NCBI GenBank assembly: GCA_036509255.1
Contig: DATCFY010000058.1
Location: forward strand, 1-64,000
Length of the DNA: 64,000 nucleotides
Source: RYN-230 sp036509255
Lineage (GTDB): Bacteria > Actinomycetota > Actinomycetes > Streptosporangiales > Streptosporangiaceae
Direction of reading: 5' to 3'
Of the stretch, positions 40,598-47,961 are shown piece by piece. The notes under the pieces were generated by a model. It saw nothing but the letters and a program-made list of their open reading frames with translations, ran no database searches and was not told where the DNA came from. The stretch's first letter is position 1. The number at the start of each line of letters is the position of its first letter. The translations under genes and the position numbers were made by a program.

Positions 40598-41644
40598 TCA
40601 GGGGGTGGGCGTGACGAGTGTGGTGGACCTGACCGCGCCGCTGCTCCCCGTGCTGGGGGTCGGCGACGGCACCGTCGAGGGTGAGGACGCCGTGCCGGAG
40701 GTACCCGGGCTCGGCGTCCCCGAGCTTGGCGTCGGCGTCCCCGAGGACGCCGAGGACGCCGAGGACGTCGGGCTGGCCGTCGCGGACCCGGTTGGCGCGG
40801 CCGACGGCGTGCTGGACGGGGGCGCGGTGTGCCGCTGCCGCGAGGTGTGGCCGCCGGACGGGGAGCTCAGCGGCGGCCTGCCCACGGCGAGCTGGAACAC
40901 GATGATGGCCGCCACGACGACGACGAAGAACAGCGCGGCGGTACCGCCGTAGGTCAGCCACTGCCGGCGGGTCAGGCCGGCGAAGAAGCTGGTGACCGCA
41001 CCCCAGAGGCCGCCGGCCCCCGCGTCGTCACCGGCCGGGCCTTCGTCGGTGAGCTGCCCGTGCGCGTGAGAGCTGGCCGTGTCACCGGGGCGGTCCCCGC
41101 CGTTCGCGGCGCTGCCGCCAGCGGTGGTGCGGCCGTAGGGCGACCCGCCATTCGTGCTGCCGCCGCTGGCTGACCAGTCGTTAGGTACGCCCCACTCGGT
41201 GGCGACGCCGGGGATCAGCTCCGTTTCGTGGGGATCCCGGGGGGTGCCGTACTGCCGCCGGTCCCAGACGGCCGTGTCGTGTTCCGCCTCACCCCCGGCC
41301 GCCGGGCGGGAGGCCGAGCCCGCGGACGCGGCGTGCCGCCCGCCGACGGTGGTTCCCGGCGTGGTGCCGCTCGCCGTGGTGCCGCTCACCGTGGTCCCGG
41401 TCCCGGTCCCGGCGCCGGGGTGATGGAGCACCACCTGCCCCGCCGTCCGCAACCGCTCCTGGGAACGCTGCAGATAGTGCTTGTAGATCTCGGTACCCAT
41501 GGTGCTGGAGATGCTGCCCACGGCCGCACCGACAAGGGTGCCGCCCACTCCCAGGTAGGAAGCAGCGATCGCGCCAGTCAAGGTAGCCAGCACACTGGCG
41601 ATGACTTGAGTGCCGCTCAGGTTGAGTCCGCGCGGCCCGCTCAT
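40598..41644 (-). CDS. membrane protein with low-complexity Ser/Thr/Pro extracellular tail
   Basis: A 348-residue protein. The N-terminus has a glycine-rich hydrophobic hairpin (VIASVLATLTGAIAASYLGVGGTLVGAAVGSISSTMG, about 13-50) followed by IYKHYLQRSQERLR. A long Gly/Thr/Ser linker follows, then one clear transmembrane helix (WLTYGGTAALFFVVVVAAIIVFQLAVG, about 232-258) and a Ser/Thr/Pro tail to the C-terminus. The linker includes GTGTGTTVSGTTASGTT repeats. The same fold is common in actinobacterial proteins of unknown function. ATG at 41644 has AAGGGGGA upstream. Confidence 0.75.
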   Translation of the reverse strand: MSGPRGLNLSGTQVIASVLATLTGAIAASYLGVGGTLVGAAVGSISSTMGTEIYKHYLQRSQERLRTAGQVVLHHPGAGTGTGTTVSGTTASGTTPGTTVGGRHAASAGSASRPAAGGEAEHDTAVWDRRQYGTPRDPHETELIPGVATEWGVPNDWSASGGSTNGGSPYGRTTAGGSAANGGDRPGDTASSHAHGQLTDEGPAGDDAGAGGLWGAVTSFFAGLTRRQWLTYGGTAALFFVVVVAAIIVFQLAVGRPPLSSPSGGHTSRQRHTAPPSSTPSAAPTGSATASPTSSASSASSGTPTPSSGTPSPGTSGTASSPSTVPSPTPSTGSSGAVRSTTLVTPTP

Positions 41645-42113
41645 GAACTGTCCCCCTTTGCACGTGAGTCCCCCGCTCAGCCAGCGCGGAACTCACGGCA
41701 CGGGGGGATGCAGACGGTTCCTGACCTACCGAGCTTATGCGCGGCACCCCGGTGCCGCACGTCCGCTTGCCGCAGGTCAGCCCAGATCCGGAGGTCGTCC
41801 GCGTCCCCCGCGCGGCGCGGCCGGGCCGATCCGGCTCGGCGCCCCGCGGCCGGGCGGCCCGATTACCCGCCCCCGGCAGCCGTACCTGACCTGGGGGCTT
41901 TACCGGGGCGTGGCAGTCGGCCGCCGGCCGCACCGGAGGCCGGGCTCCGGGGCCGCCCGGGGACCAGACGATCCGGCCACACTTTTCTCGCGGTGTCTCG
42001 CTCACTGAGATGGGCCGTGCTCTGCTACCGGGACGGGGCAGGACGGTCACGATCCGCCCAGGCCGGGGGCCGGCCCCCGGCCTCCACTCCAGCCGGGCGC
42101 TACCGTCGGGGGG
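41645..42113. other. divergent spacer with GC palindrome
   Basis: No convincing gene lies between the membrane protein and the D-amino-acid oxidase. A perfect inverted repeat spans 42060-42083 (GGCCGGGGGCC with its complement plus an A-T pair). TACCGT at 42101-42106 is the probable leaderless -10 of the oxidase gene, 7 nt from its ATG. Confidence 0.5.
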
Positions 42114-43112
42114 ATGACAGATCACGCGGTTGAAGTGCTGGTGATCGGGGCGGGCGTCGCCGGGCTGACGACCGCGGTGTGCCTGGCGGAAGCCGGGCTG
42201 GCCGTGATGATCCAGGCCGGACGGCTGCCGCAGCAGACCACGTCGGCCGTGGCCGGCGCGATCTGGGGACGGCACCTGGTCGAGGACACCGGCCGGGTGA
42301 CGCGCTGGTGCACCGAGTCCCTGGACGTGCTCACTGCGCTGGCTGCCGACTCCGGCACCGGGATCCGGCTGCTCGGCGGGATCGACGCCGCGCGGGCCGC
42401 GTACCCCCGCCCGCACTGGGCCGCGCCCCTGCCCGACCTCAGGCCGTGCGACCCGGCGGACCTGCCGGCCGGGTTCGCGTCGGGCTGGCGGTACACCGCG
42501 CCGGTCGTGTCCATGCCCGCCTACCTGGACTACCTGGCCGGGCGGCTGCGCCGGGCGGGCGGTCAGCTCACGGCCGCACCGCTGGAGTCGCTGGCCCAGG
42601 CCGTCCGGCAGAGCGCCGCGCCGGTGATCGTGAACTGCACCGGGCCCGGGGCCCGCGATTTCGTGCCCGACCCGTCGGTGAGCGCGGTCCGCGGCCAGGT
42701 CGTCATCACCGAGAACCCGGGCCTGACCGAGTTCTTCATCGGCGGCGACGACGAGGCGCACGAGCTCACCTACATGTTCCCGCACGCCGGCCGGGTGGTG
42801 CTGGGCGGCACCGAGATCGCCGGCGACTGGTCACTGGACCCCCGGCCCGCGACCGCGCAGCGGATCCTGGCTGACTGCGCGGCCATCGACCCGCGGCTGC
42901 GCACGGCCCGGATCCTGGAGCACCGGGTGGGCCTGCGCCCGGTCCGGCCCCAGGTCCGGCTGGAGGCCGAGACCGCCAGCCCGGGTGAGGCCGCCGGCCG
43001 GCTGGTGGTGCACAACTACGGGCACGGAGGCGGCGGCGTGACCCTGTCCTGGGGGTGCGCCCGCGAAGCCGCGCGGCTCGTCACGTCGTTCCGCTGGCCG
43101 CGGCCCGGCTAA
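42114..43112 (+). CDS. D-amino acid oxidase-family FAD enzyme
   Basis: A 332-residue flavoprotein. The dinucleotide motif VIGAGVAGLTTAVCLAEAGLAV (about 9-30), SAVAGAIWGRHL, VNCTGPGARDFVPD, VRGQVVITENPG, and the C-terminal RVGLRPVRPQVRLE and VVHNYGHGGGGVTLSWG (FAD/substrate binding) are characteristic of DAO. It oxidises D-amino acids to 2-oxo acids, ammonia and hydrogen peroxide. The start ATG follows a TACCGT -10 by 7 nt and also CGGGGGG. It ends convergently, overlapping the dioxygenase gene by 4 nt. Confidence 0.92.
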   Translation: MTDHAVEVLVIGAGVAGLTTAVCLAEAGLAVMIQAGRLPQQTTSAVAGAIWGRHLVEDTGRVTRWCTESLDVLTALAADSGTGIRLLGGIDAARAAYPRPHWAAPLPDLRPCDPADLPAGFASGWRYTAPVVSMPAYLDYLAGRLRRAGGQLTAAPLESLAQAVRQSAAPVIVNCTGPGARDFVPDPSVSAVRGQVVITENPGLTEFFIGGDDEAHELTYMFPHAGRVVLGGTEIAGDWSLDPRPATAQRILADCAAIDPRLRTARILEHRVGLRPVRPQVRLEAETASPGEAAGRLVVHNYGHGGGGVTLSWGCAREAARLVTSFRWPRPG

Positions 43113-43936
43113 CCGGGCGGGGCCAGGCTGTCCAGGATCGCCTGCTGCACCGGGGGCGGGGTCTCTCCCGGCGCGGCCCGCAGGGCGTACTGCCCGTGCA
43201 GCGCCACCGCGGGCTGGGCGATCATCCGCGGGAACCGGCCCCGGTGCGGCCAGGACGCGGCGTGGACCAGGAAGGGGTGGCACAGGAACACGTCACCGGC
43301 CCGGCCGGTGGCCAGCGCGGTGGGCCGGTGCGCGCTGGCCCGGGCGGCCTGCTGGGCGGCGGGCAGCCATTCCATGCCGCTATCTCCCGCGGCGGCCAGG
43401 ATCCGCGGGACGTCCCGGTGCGAGCCCGGCCGCAGCCGGGTCGGTGCGCCGTCCGGCTCCACGTCGGTGAGCAGGTAGAGCGCGAGGAGACCGCGGGCCC
43501 GTGAGCCCGCGCTGACCCGCCGCTGGCCGGCCTCCTCGTAGCTGGCCTCGATGTGCCAGCCCGCGTCCCCCGGGTCGGCCTCGCTGGGGAACCGCACCGG
43601 GATGGTGCCGCCCACGCCGTCCCGGCGCCACCAGCGGCCGGGGCCGATCAGCTGGTCACAGGCGTCCCGCAGCACCGACAGGGTGGCCGCCGCCGCGAAC
43701 GGGCCGCCCTCGGGGCACGGGATCCGGACCACCGGGGCGGTCCACGTGGCCGGGTCGTCGCGCCGGGCCCCGTGGCCCTCCAGCTCAGCCCAGATCATGT
43801 CCTGGCACGCCGCGATGACCGGGCCGGGGATCGCGCCGCGGACGGCGACGTACCCGTCGGCCAGGAACCCCGCGATCTGGTCCCCGCTGAGCACGGCTTC
43901 AGGCTGCCACGCCCTCCGCCGCACCCGCCACTTCAT
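43109..43936 (-). CDS. phytanoyl-CoA dioxygenase family Fe(II)/2-oxoglutarate enzyme
   Basis: A 275-residue protein. VLSGDQIAGFLADGYVAVRGAIP is the N-terminal PhyH pattern. The Fe ligands appear as His-x-Glu in GWHIEASY and a distal His in FLCHPFLVHAAS, with the 2-oxoglutarate Arg likely in FPRMIAQ. Use of Glu rather than Asp in HxE is unusual. The middle has ALYLLTDVEPDGAPTRLRPGSHRD, typical of the family. Start ATG at 43936; a longer frame to 43972 is possible. The substrate is unknown. Confidence 0.82.
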   Translation of the reverse strand: MKWRVRRRAWQPEAVLSGDQIAGFLADGYVAVRGAIPGPVIAACQDMIWAELEGHGARRDDPATWTAPVVRIPCPEGGPFAAAATLSVLRDACDQLIGPGRWWRRDGVGGTIPVRFPSEADPGDAGWHIEASYEEAGQRRVSAGSRARGLLALYLLTDVEPDGAPTRLRPGSHRDVPRILAAAGDSGMEWLPAAQQAARASAHRPTALATGRAGDVFLCHPFLVHAASWPHRGRFPRMIAQPAVALHGQYALRAAPGETPPPVQQAILDSLAPPG

Positions 43937-43969
43937 ATAACGGATTGACCGTGGCTCACCACATGGGTA

Positions 43970-43985
43970 CATTACTCAAGTAATG
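43970..43985. promoter_or_regulatory. palindromic operator upstream of the gntR-ABC operon
   Basis: CATTACTCAAGTAATG is a perfect 16-nt inverted repeat, 70 nt before the YtrA-type gene and 34 nt before the divergent dioxygenase start. Short symmetric TAC...GTA sites are typical for YtrA-type GntR repressors. The following segment (about 43998-44040) repeats AGCCAC/CAGCCA several times. Confidence 0.55.
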
Positions 43986-44054
43986 AACCACTGAACCGAG
44001 CCACTAGCCAGCCACTACCCAGCCACCACCCAGCCAGCTCAACCAGGAGGTGCG

Positions 44055-44438
44055 GTGCCGGCTCTGGACGACGGGACGCCGCTGTTCGTGCAGATCGCCG
44101 AGCAGCTGGCCGACGACGTCGTCGACGGCGTGCTGCCCGAGGGTGCCCGGGTGCCGTCCACCAATGAGCTGGCCGCCTTCTACCGCATCAACCCGGCCAC
44201 TGCGGCGAAGGGGATCAACCTGCTGGTGGACGACGCGGTGCTGGAGAAGCGCCGCGGCATCGGGATGTTCGTCGCCGACGGCGCGCGGGAGCAGCTGCGG
44301 GCCAGCCGCCGCAAACGGTTCGCCGAGCAGTACCTCGACCCGATGCTCGCCGAGGCCGCCCGGCTGGGCATCGACACCGACACGCTGGTGTCCCTGATCC
44401 GGGACCCTAGCTGGCACAACGGAGGCAGCAGGCCATGA
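44055..44438 (+). CDS. GntR-family regulator, YtrA subfamily
   Basis: A 127-residue protein. PLFVQIAEQLADDVVDGVLPEGARVPSTNELAAFYRINPATAAKGINLLVDDAVLEKRRGIGMFV is the full GntR winged helix, with the short YtrA tail (RFAEQYLDPMLAEAARLGID). GTG at 44055 has AGGAGG. Its stop overlaps the next start (ATGA). YtrA repressors control the linked ABC exporter and usually respond to cell-envelope stress. Confidence 0.92.
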   Translation: MPALDDGTPLFVQIAEQLADDVVDGVLPEGARVPSTNELAAFYRINPATAAKGINLLVDDAVLEKRRGIGMFVADGAREQLRASRRKRFAEQYLDPMLAEAARLGIDTDTLVSLIRDPSWHNGGSRP

Positions 44439-45322
44439 TCCCGACGATCTCCGCGACGGCGCTGAGCCGCCGCTACCGCGATCAGATCGCGCTCGACGAT
44501 GTCTCGCTCACGGTCGAACCGGGCACCGTGACCGGCCTGCTGGGCCGCAACGGCGCGGGCAAGACCACGCTGATGCGCATTATCACCGGCCAGGAGTTCC
44601 CCAGCTCCGGTGACATCCGGGTGCTCGGGCAGGCCCCGGCGGAGAACGACGACGTGCTGCGCCGCATGGTGTTCGTGCGCGAGGAACAGGCCTATCCGGA
44701 CCTCCGGGTGGAGCACGCGATCCGGGTGGCCTCGTGGTTCTACCCCAACTGGAGCGAGGACCTGGCCCAGCAGCTGCTGTCGGACTTCACCCTCCCGCTG
44801 AAACGGCGCATCAAGCGGCTGTCGCGCGGGATGCGGTCCGCGGTCGGGATCGTCATCGGGCTGGCGGCCCGGGCCGAGCTGACCCTGTTCGACGAGCCCT
44901 ACGCCGGCCTGGACGCGGTTGCGCGCCAGCTGTTCTACGACCGGCTGCTGGCCGAGTTCGCCGAGCACCCGCGGACCATCGTGCTGTCCACCCACCTCAT
45001 CGACGAGGTGGCAGACCTGCTCGAGCACGTGGTCCTGCTCGACCGCGGGCGGGTGGTGCTGGACGCTCCCGCCGACGACGTCCGCGGCACCGGCATGACC
45101 GTGAGCGGGCCGGCCACAGCCGTGCAGGAATTCGTGGCCGGACGCACGGTCTGGCACCAGCAGCGGCTCGGCTCACGGGCCTCGGTCACGATCGCCGACC
45201 CGCTCGACTTCGCCGCCCAGGCCCGCGCCCGCGCGCTGCACCTGAGCCTGGAACCCCTGTCCCTGCAGCAACTGCTGGTCCACGCGGCCGGCGCTTCCGC
45301 CGACGAGAAGGTGAGCGCATGA
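44435..45322 (+). CDS. ABC transporter ATP-binding protein (YtrB-like)
   Basis: A 295-residue ATPase. Walker A GRNGAGKTT (about 36-44), signature LSRGMRSAV (instead of LSGGQ), Walker B ELTLFDEPYAGLD, and H-loop STHLIDEV. The modified signature is common in this exporter class. It overlaps the preceding regulator (ATGA) and the following permease. It powers the permease encoded next. Confidence 0.92.
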   Translation: MIPTISATALSRRYRDQIALDDVSLTVEPGTVTGLLGRNGAGKTTLMRIITGQEFPSSGDIRVLGQAPAENDDVLRRMVFVREEQAYPDLRVEHAIRVASWFYPNWSEDLAQQLLSDFTLPLKRRIKRLSRGMRSAVGIVIGLAARAELTLFDEPYAGLDAVARQLFYDRLLAEFAEHPRTIVLSTHLIDEVADLLEHVVLLDRGRVVLDAPADDVRGTGMTVSGPATAVQEFVAGRTVWHQQRLGSRASVTIADPLDFAAQARARALHLSLEPLSLQQLLVHAAGASADEKVSA

Positions 45323-46008
45323 ACACGCTGGTGAAAGTGGCCCGCTACCACCTGGTCGACCGGATGACCTTCGTGGCCCTGCCGTGGGGCATCCTGGCGT
45401 TCAGCTTCCTGGTCAACGTGGTCGTCTCCCTGTCCGTGCCCACTGGGCCGCACGGGATCTACACCGGCGGGCTGGCGACGATCTACGTGTTCCTGCTCAT
45501 CTCCGGGGCCATGATGATGACCAGGTCACTGCCGTTCGGACTGATGCTGGGGGTCAGCCGCCGCAGCTACTACGGCGGCACCGGCCTCCTCGTGGTGGTC
45601 CTGAGCGTGGTGTACGGCCTGGGGCTGACCCTGCTGCAGGCGGTCGAGCGCGCCACGAACGGGTGGGGAGTCTCGCTGCACTTCTTCCGGATCCCGTGGA
45701 TCATGGATGGTCCGTGGTACCAGACCTGGCTGACCTCGTTCGTGCTGCTGGCCCTGTTCTTCCTGTACGGCATCTGGTCCGGGCTGGTGTTCCGGCGCTG
45801 GAACGTGACCGGCCTGGTCGCGTTCATCGCCGCTCAGATGCTCGTGGCGCTGCTGGCCGTGGTCGCCGTGTCGTCGGCCCACCAGTGGCACGCGGTCGGG
45901 CATTTCTTCACCACGGTGACCGCGCTGGCGCTGACCGGCGCGCTGGCCGTGCTGGCCGCAGCCATGGGACTAGGCGGGCTCAGCACCATCCGCCGGGTTA
46001 CCGTCTGA
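45319..46008 (+). CDS. ABC transporter permease (ABC-2-like)
   Basis: A 229-residue membrane protein with about six helices: FVALPWGILAFSFLVNVVVSL, GLATIYVFLLISGAMMM, YGGTGLLVVVLSVVYGLGLTLL, WLTSFVLLALFFLYGIWSGLVF, NVTGLVAFIAAQMLVALLAVVAV and VTALALTGALAVLAAAMG. It overlaps the ATPase gene end by 4 nt and completes the three-gene YtrA operon. The likely substrate is an antibiotic, lipid or other envelope-active compound; not determinable here. Confidence 0.88.
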   Translation: MNTLVKVARYHLVDRMTFVALPWGILAFSFLVNVVVSLSVPTGPHGIYTGGLATIYVFLLISGAMMMTRSLPFGLMLGVSRRSYYGGTGLLVVVLSVVYGLGLTLLQAVERATNGWGVSLHFFRIPWIMDGPWYQTWLTSFVLLALFFLYGIWSGLVFRRWNVTGLVAFIAAQMLVALLAVVAVSSAHQWHAVGHFFTTVTALALTGALAVLAAAMGLGGLSTIRRVTV

Positions 46009-46039
46009 CCCGGCGACCCGGCGCCCCGGCGGCCGGGAA

Positions 46040-46831
46040 CTAGAAGCCGGGGAACACCGCGCGCAGCCGGTCCAGCTCGATCCCCTCGGCCGAGTAGTCC
46101 GGCGTGTGCTCCGGGTCGAGCCGGCCGTAGAACAGCCGCAGCAGCGCCTCCGCCGGCAGCCGGATCTCCCCGTCCGCTGCTGAGTCGCTGGAAGCCGGGC
46201 TGTCCTCCCACGGCGACAAGGTCACCGACTCGCCCACGTCGAGCAGGTAGTCACCCTCGGGATCAGTGGTGCGCAGCCGGACCCGGAAGGAGTCGCCAGC
46301 CGGCTTCGCGACGAACTGGAACAGCTGGGTGACCTGCTCCATGACCGGCAGGATCGCGTCCTGGGCCACGGTCGCGCCCGGGTCGATGCTCACCGCCACA
46401 TCCCAGACGTGCATGGCGTGCTCGCTGAGGCGCAGCCGGACCAGCCCGGCCGCGTCCAGCTGGCGGCCGAAGAAGTCGAGCCGGATGGAGGACAGCTCGT
46501 CGTCGCTGAGCGCCTCGAGCCGGCTGACGTGCTCGGCGTCCCAGGTCAGGGCGTCGGCGGCCTGCATCTCCAGGCTGCGGTTGTTCCACGTGTCCCAGAT
46601 CGCCGGGAACGCGCTCTGGTCCAGCTGCCCGCGGCCGCCTAGCGCGGCGGCCAGGCTGAGGGTCGCGATCTCGGCGCCGCTGCCGAGGTGGGAGAGAACC
46701 TGGGCGATGGTCCAGTCCGTGTCGTAGGACTGGGCGCGCAGGTGGTCCGGGGCCAGCGGCCGCACCAGCCCGTCCAGCCGGTCGTGCGAATTGCGCAGCA
46801 CGCCGATGAGCGCGCGGGGGTCGGAGGTCAT
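46040..46831 (-). CDS. mycothiol-dependent maleylpyruvate isomerase-fold protein
   Basis: A 263-residue DinB-like metalloprotein. LRNSHDRLDGLVRPL, DWTIAQVLSHLGSGAEI (His at the metal site), and LSEHAMHVWDVAVSIDP (HxxxxW..D) are the metal-binding pattern of the maleylpyruvate-isomerase/mycothiol-S-transferase family. It has a C-terminal SCP2-like domain (LDVGESVTLSPWE...IRLPAEALLRLFYGRL). Actinomycetes use mycothiol instead of glutathione. ATG at 46831 follows CAGGGGAGC. Confidence 0.85.
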   Translation of the reverse strand: MTSDPRALIGVLRNSHDRLDGLVRPLAPDHLRAQSYDTDWTIAQVLSHLGSGAEIATLSLAAALGGRGQLDQSAFPAIWDTWNNRSLEMQAADALTWDAEHVSRLEALSDDELSSIRLDFFGRQLDAAGLVRLRLSEHAMHVWDVAVSIDPGATVAQDAILPVMEQVTQLFQFVAKPAGDSFRVRLRTTDPEGDYLLDVGESVTLSPWEDSPASSDSAADGEIRLPAEALLRLFYGRLDPEHTPDYSAEGIELDRLRAVFPGF

Positions 46832-46938
46832 TGGCTAGCTCCCCTGCAGGATGGGCCCTACCGGACGGGACAGCTTACCGAGCGCCCCGCGGGCCGGCCG
46901 GACCGGGCCACGGGCTCCCCGCCGCAGCCCGCGATGTC

Positions 46939-46944
46939 TAGGCT
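46939..46944 (+). promoter_or_regulatory. leaderless -10 of the LLM oxidoreductase gene
   Basis: TAGGCT ends 6 nt before the ATG at 46951. Confidence 0.5.
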
Positions 46945-46950
46945 GGCGGA

Positions 46951-47886
46951 ATGAAGATAGGTTTCGGTGCCCCGGTGTCGGGGGTCTGGGCGACCCCGGA
47001 GAATCTCGCCTCGTTCGCGGCCAGCGCGGAAGCCGCCGGCTACGCCTCACTCTGGACGTTCCAGCGGCTGATGGTGCCCGAAGGCTCGGCCATGGACCCC
47101 GTGTACCACAGCGTGCTCGACCCGATGGTGGCGCTCGGCTACCTGGCCGCGGTGACCCAGCGGATCCGGCTCGGCGTCGCGGTGGTGAACATGCCCTACC
47201 TCGCCCCGGGGTACCTGGCCAAGATGGCCGCCTCCGCGGACGTGCTCTCCCGCGGCCGGCTTGAGCTGGGCCTGGGCATCGGCTGGCTGCCGGAGGAGTT
47301 CACCGTGGCGGGCGCCGTCATGGCCCGCCGGGGGGTGCGCACCGGCGAGTACATCGAGGTCATGCGCCGGATCTGGGCCGAGGGCCCGGCCGAGTTCCAC
47401 GGCCGGGACTACGACGTGCCCGCGGGCTGGTTCGCGCCCAGGCCGGTGCAGCGGCCCGGGCCGCCGATCCTGCTCGGCGGGATCGCGCGGGCGGCGCTGG
47501 AGCGGGCCGGGCGGCTGGCGGACGGCTGGGTCACGTCCAGCCGGACCGACCTGTCCCGGATCAGCGAGGGGATCAGCGTGGTCCGGTCGGCGGCCGAGGA
47601 AGCCGGCCGTGACCCGGACTCGATCCGGATCGTCTGCCGCGGCGTGCTCCGCGCGGGCCAGCCGCAGACCGTGCCCGAAGGCGGCGGCCGGGTGCTGCTG
47701 ACCGGCAGCTACGCCGACATCCGCGGCGACGTGGCGTGGCTCGCCGAACGCGGGGTGACTGAGGTCTTCTACGACCTGAACTGGGATCCGCTGATCGGGG
47801 CGCCTGACGCGGACCCGGTGGGCGCGGTGGCCCGGGCCGAGGAGATCCTCACCGAGCTCGCCCCCGGCGGCCAGCCGGAGGCGTGA
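46951..47886 (+). CDS. LLM-class flavin/F420-type oxidoreductase
   Basis: A 311-residue luciferase-like protein: MKIGFGAPVSGVWATPENL, GYASLWTFQRLMVP, RIRLGVAVVNMPYLAPGYLAKMAASADVLSRGRLELGLGIGWLPEEF, and RPVQRPGPPILLGGIARAALERAGRLADGW. These patterns are those of the F420-dependent TIGR03619-like subgroup. A leaderless-type promoter precedes it. Substrate unknown. Confidence 0.88.
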   Translation: MKIGFGAPVSGVWATPENLASFAASAEAAGYASLWTFQRLMVPEGSAMDPVYHSVLDPMVALGYLAAVTQRIRLGVAVVNMPYLAPGYLAKMAASADVLSRGRLELGLGIGWLPEEFTVAGAVMARRGVRTGEYIEVMRRIWAEGPAEFHGRDYDVPAGWFAPRPVQRPGPPILLGGIARAALERAGRLADGWVTSSRTDLSRISEGISVVRSAAEEAGRDPDSIRIVCRGVLRAGQPQTVPEGGGRVLLTGSYADIRGDVAWLAERGVTEVFYDLNWDPLIGAPDADPVGAVARAEEILTELAPGGQPEA

Positions 47887-47897
47887 CGGCCTACCAG

Positions 47898-47961
47898 CCA
47901 CTCTGGGCCGCGGTCCGGCTAGCGGTCGGCCACTCTGGGCCGCGTTCCGGCTAGCGGTCGG
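47898..47961. repeat. tandem 32-bp duplication at the 3' end of the LuxR gene
   Basis: 47898-47929 and 47930-47961 are identical except for one base (CGGTCCGG against CGTTCCGG). The second copy contains the TAG of the LuxR gene (minus strand), so the first copy is a duplicated gene end lying after the stop. Confidence 0.9.
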
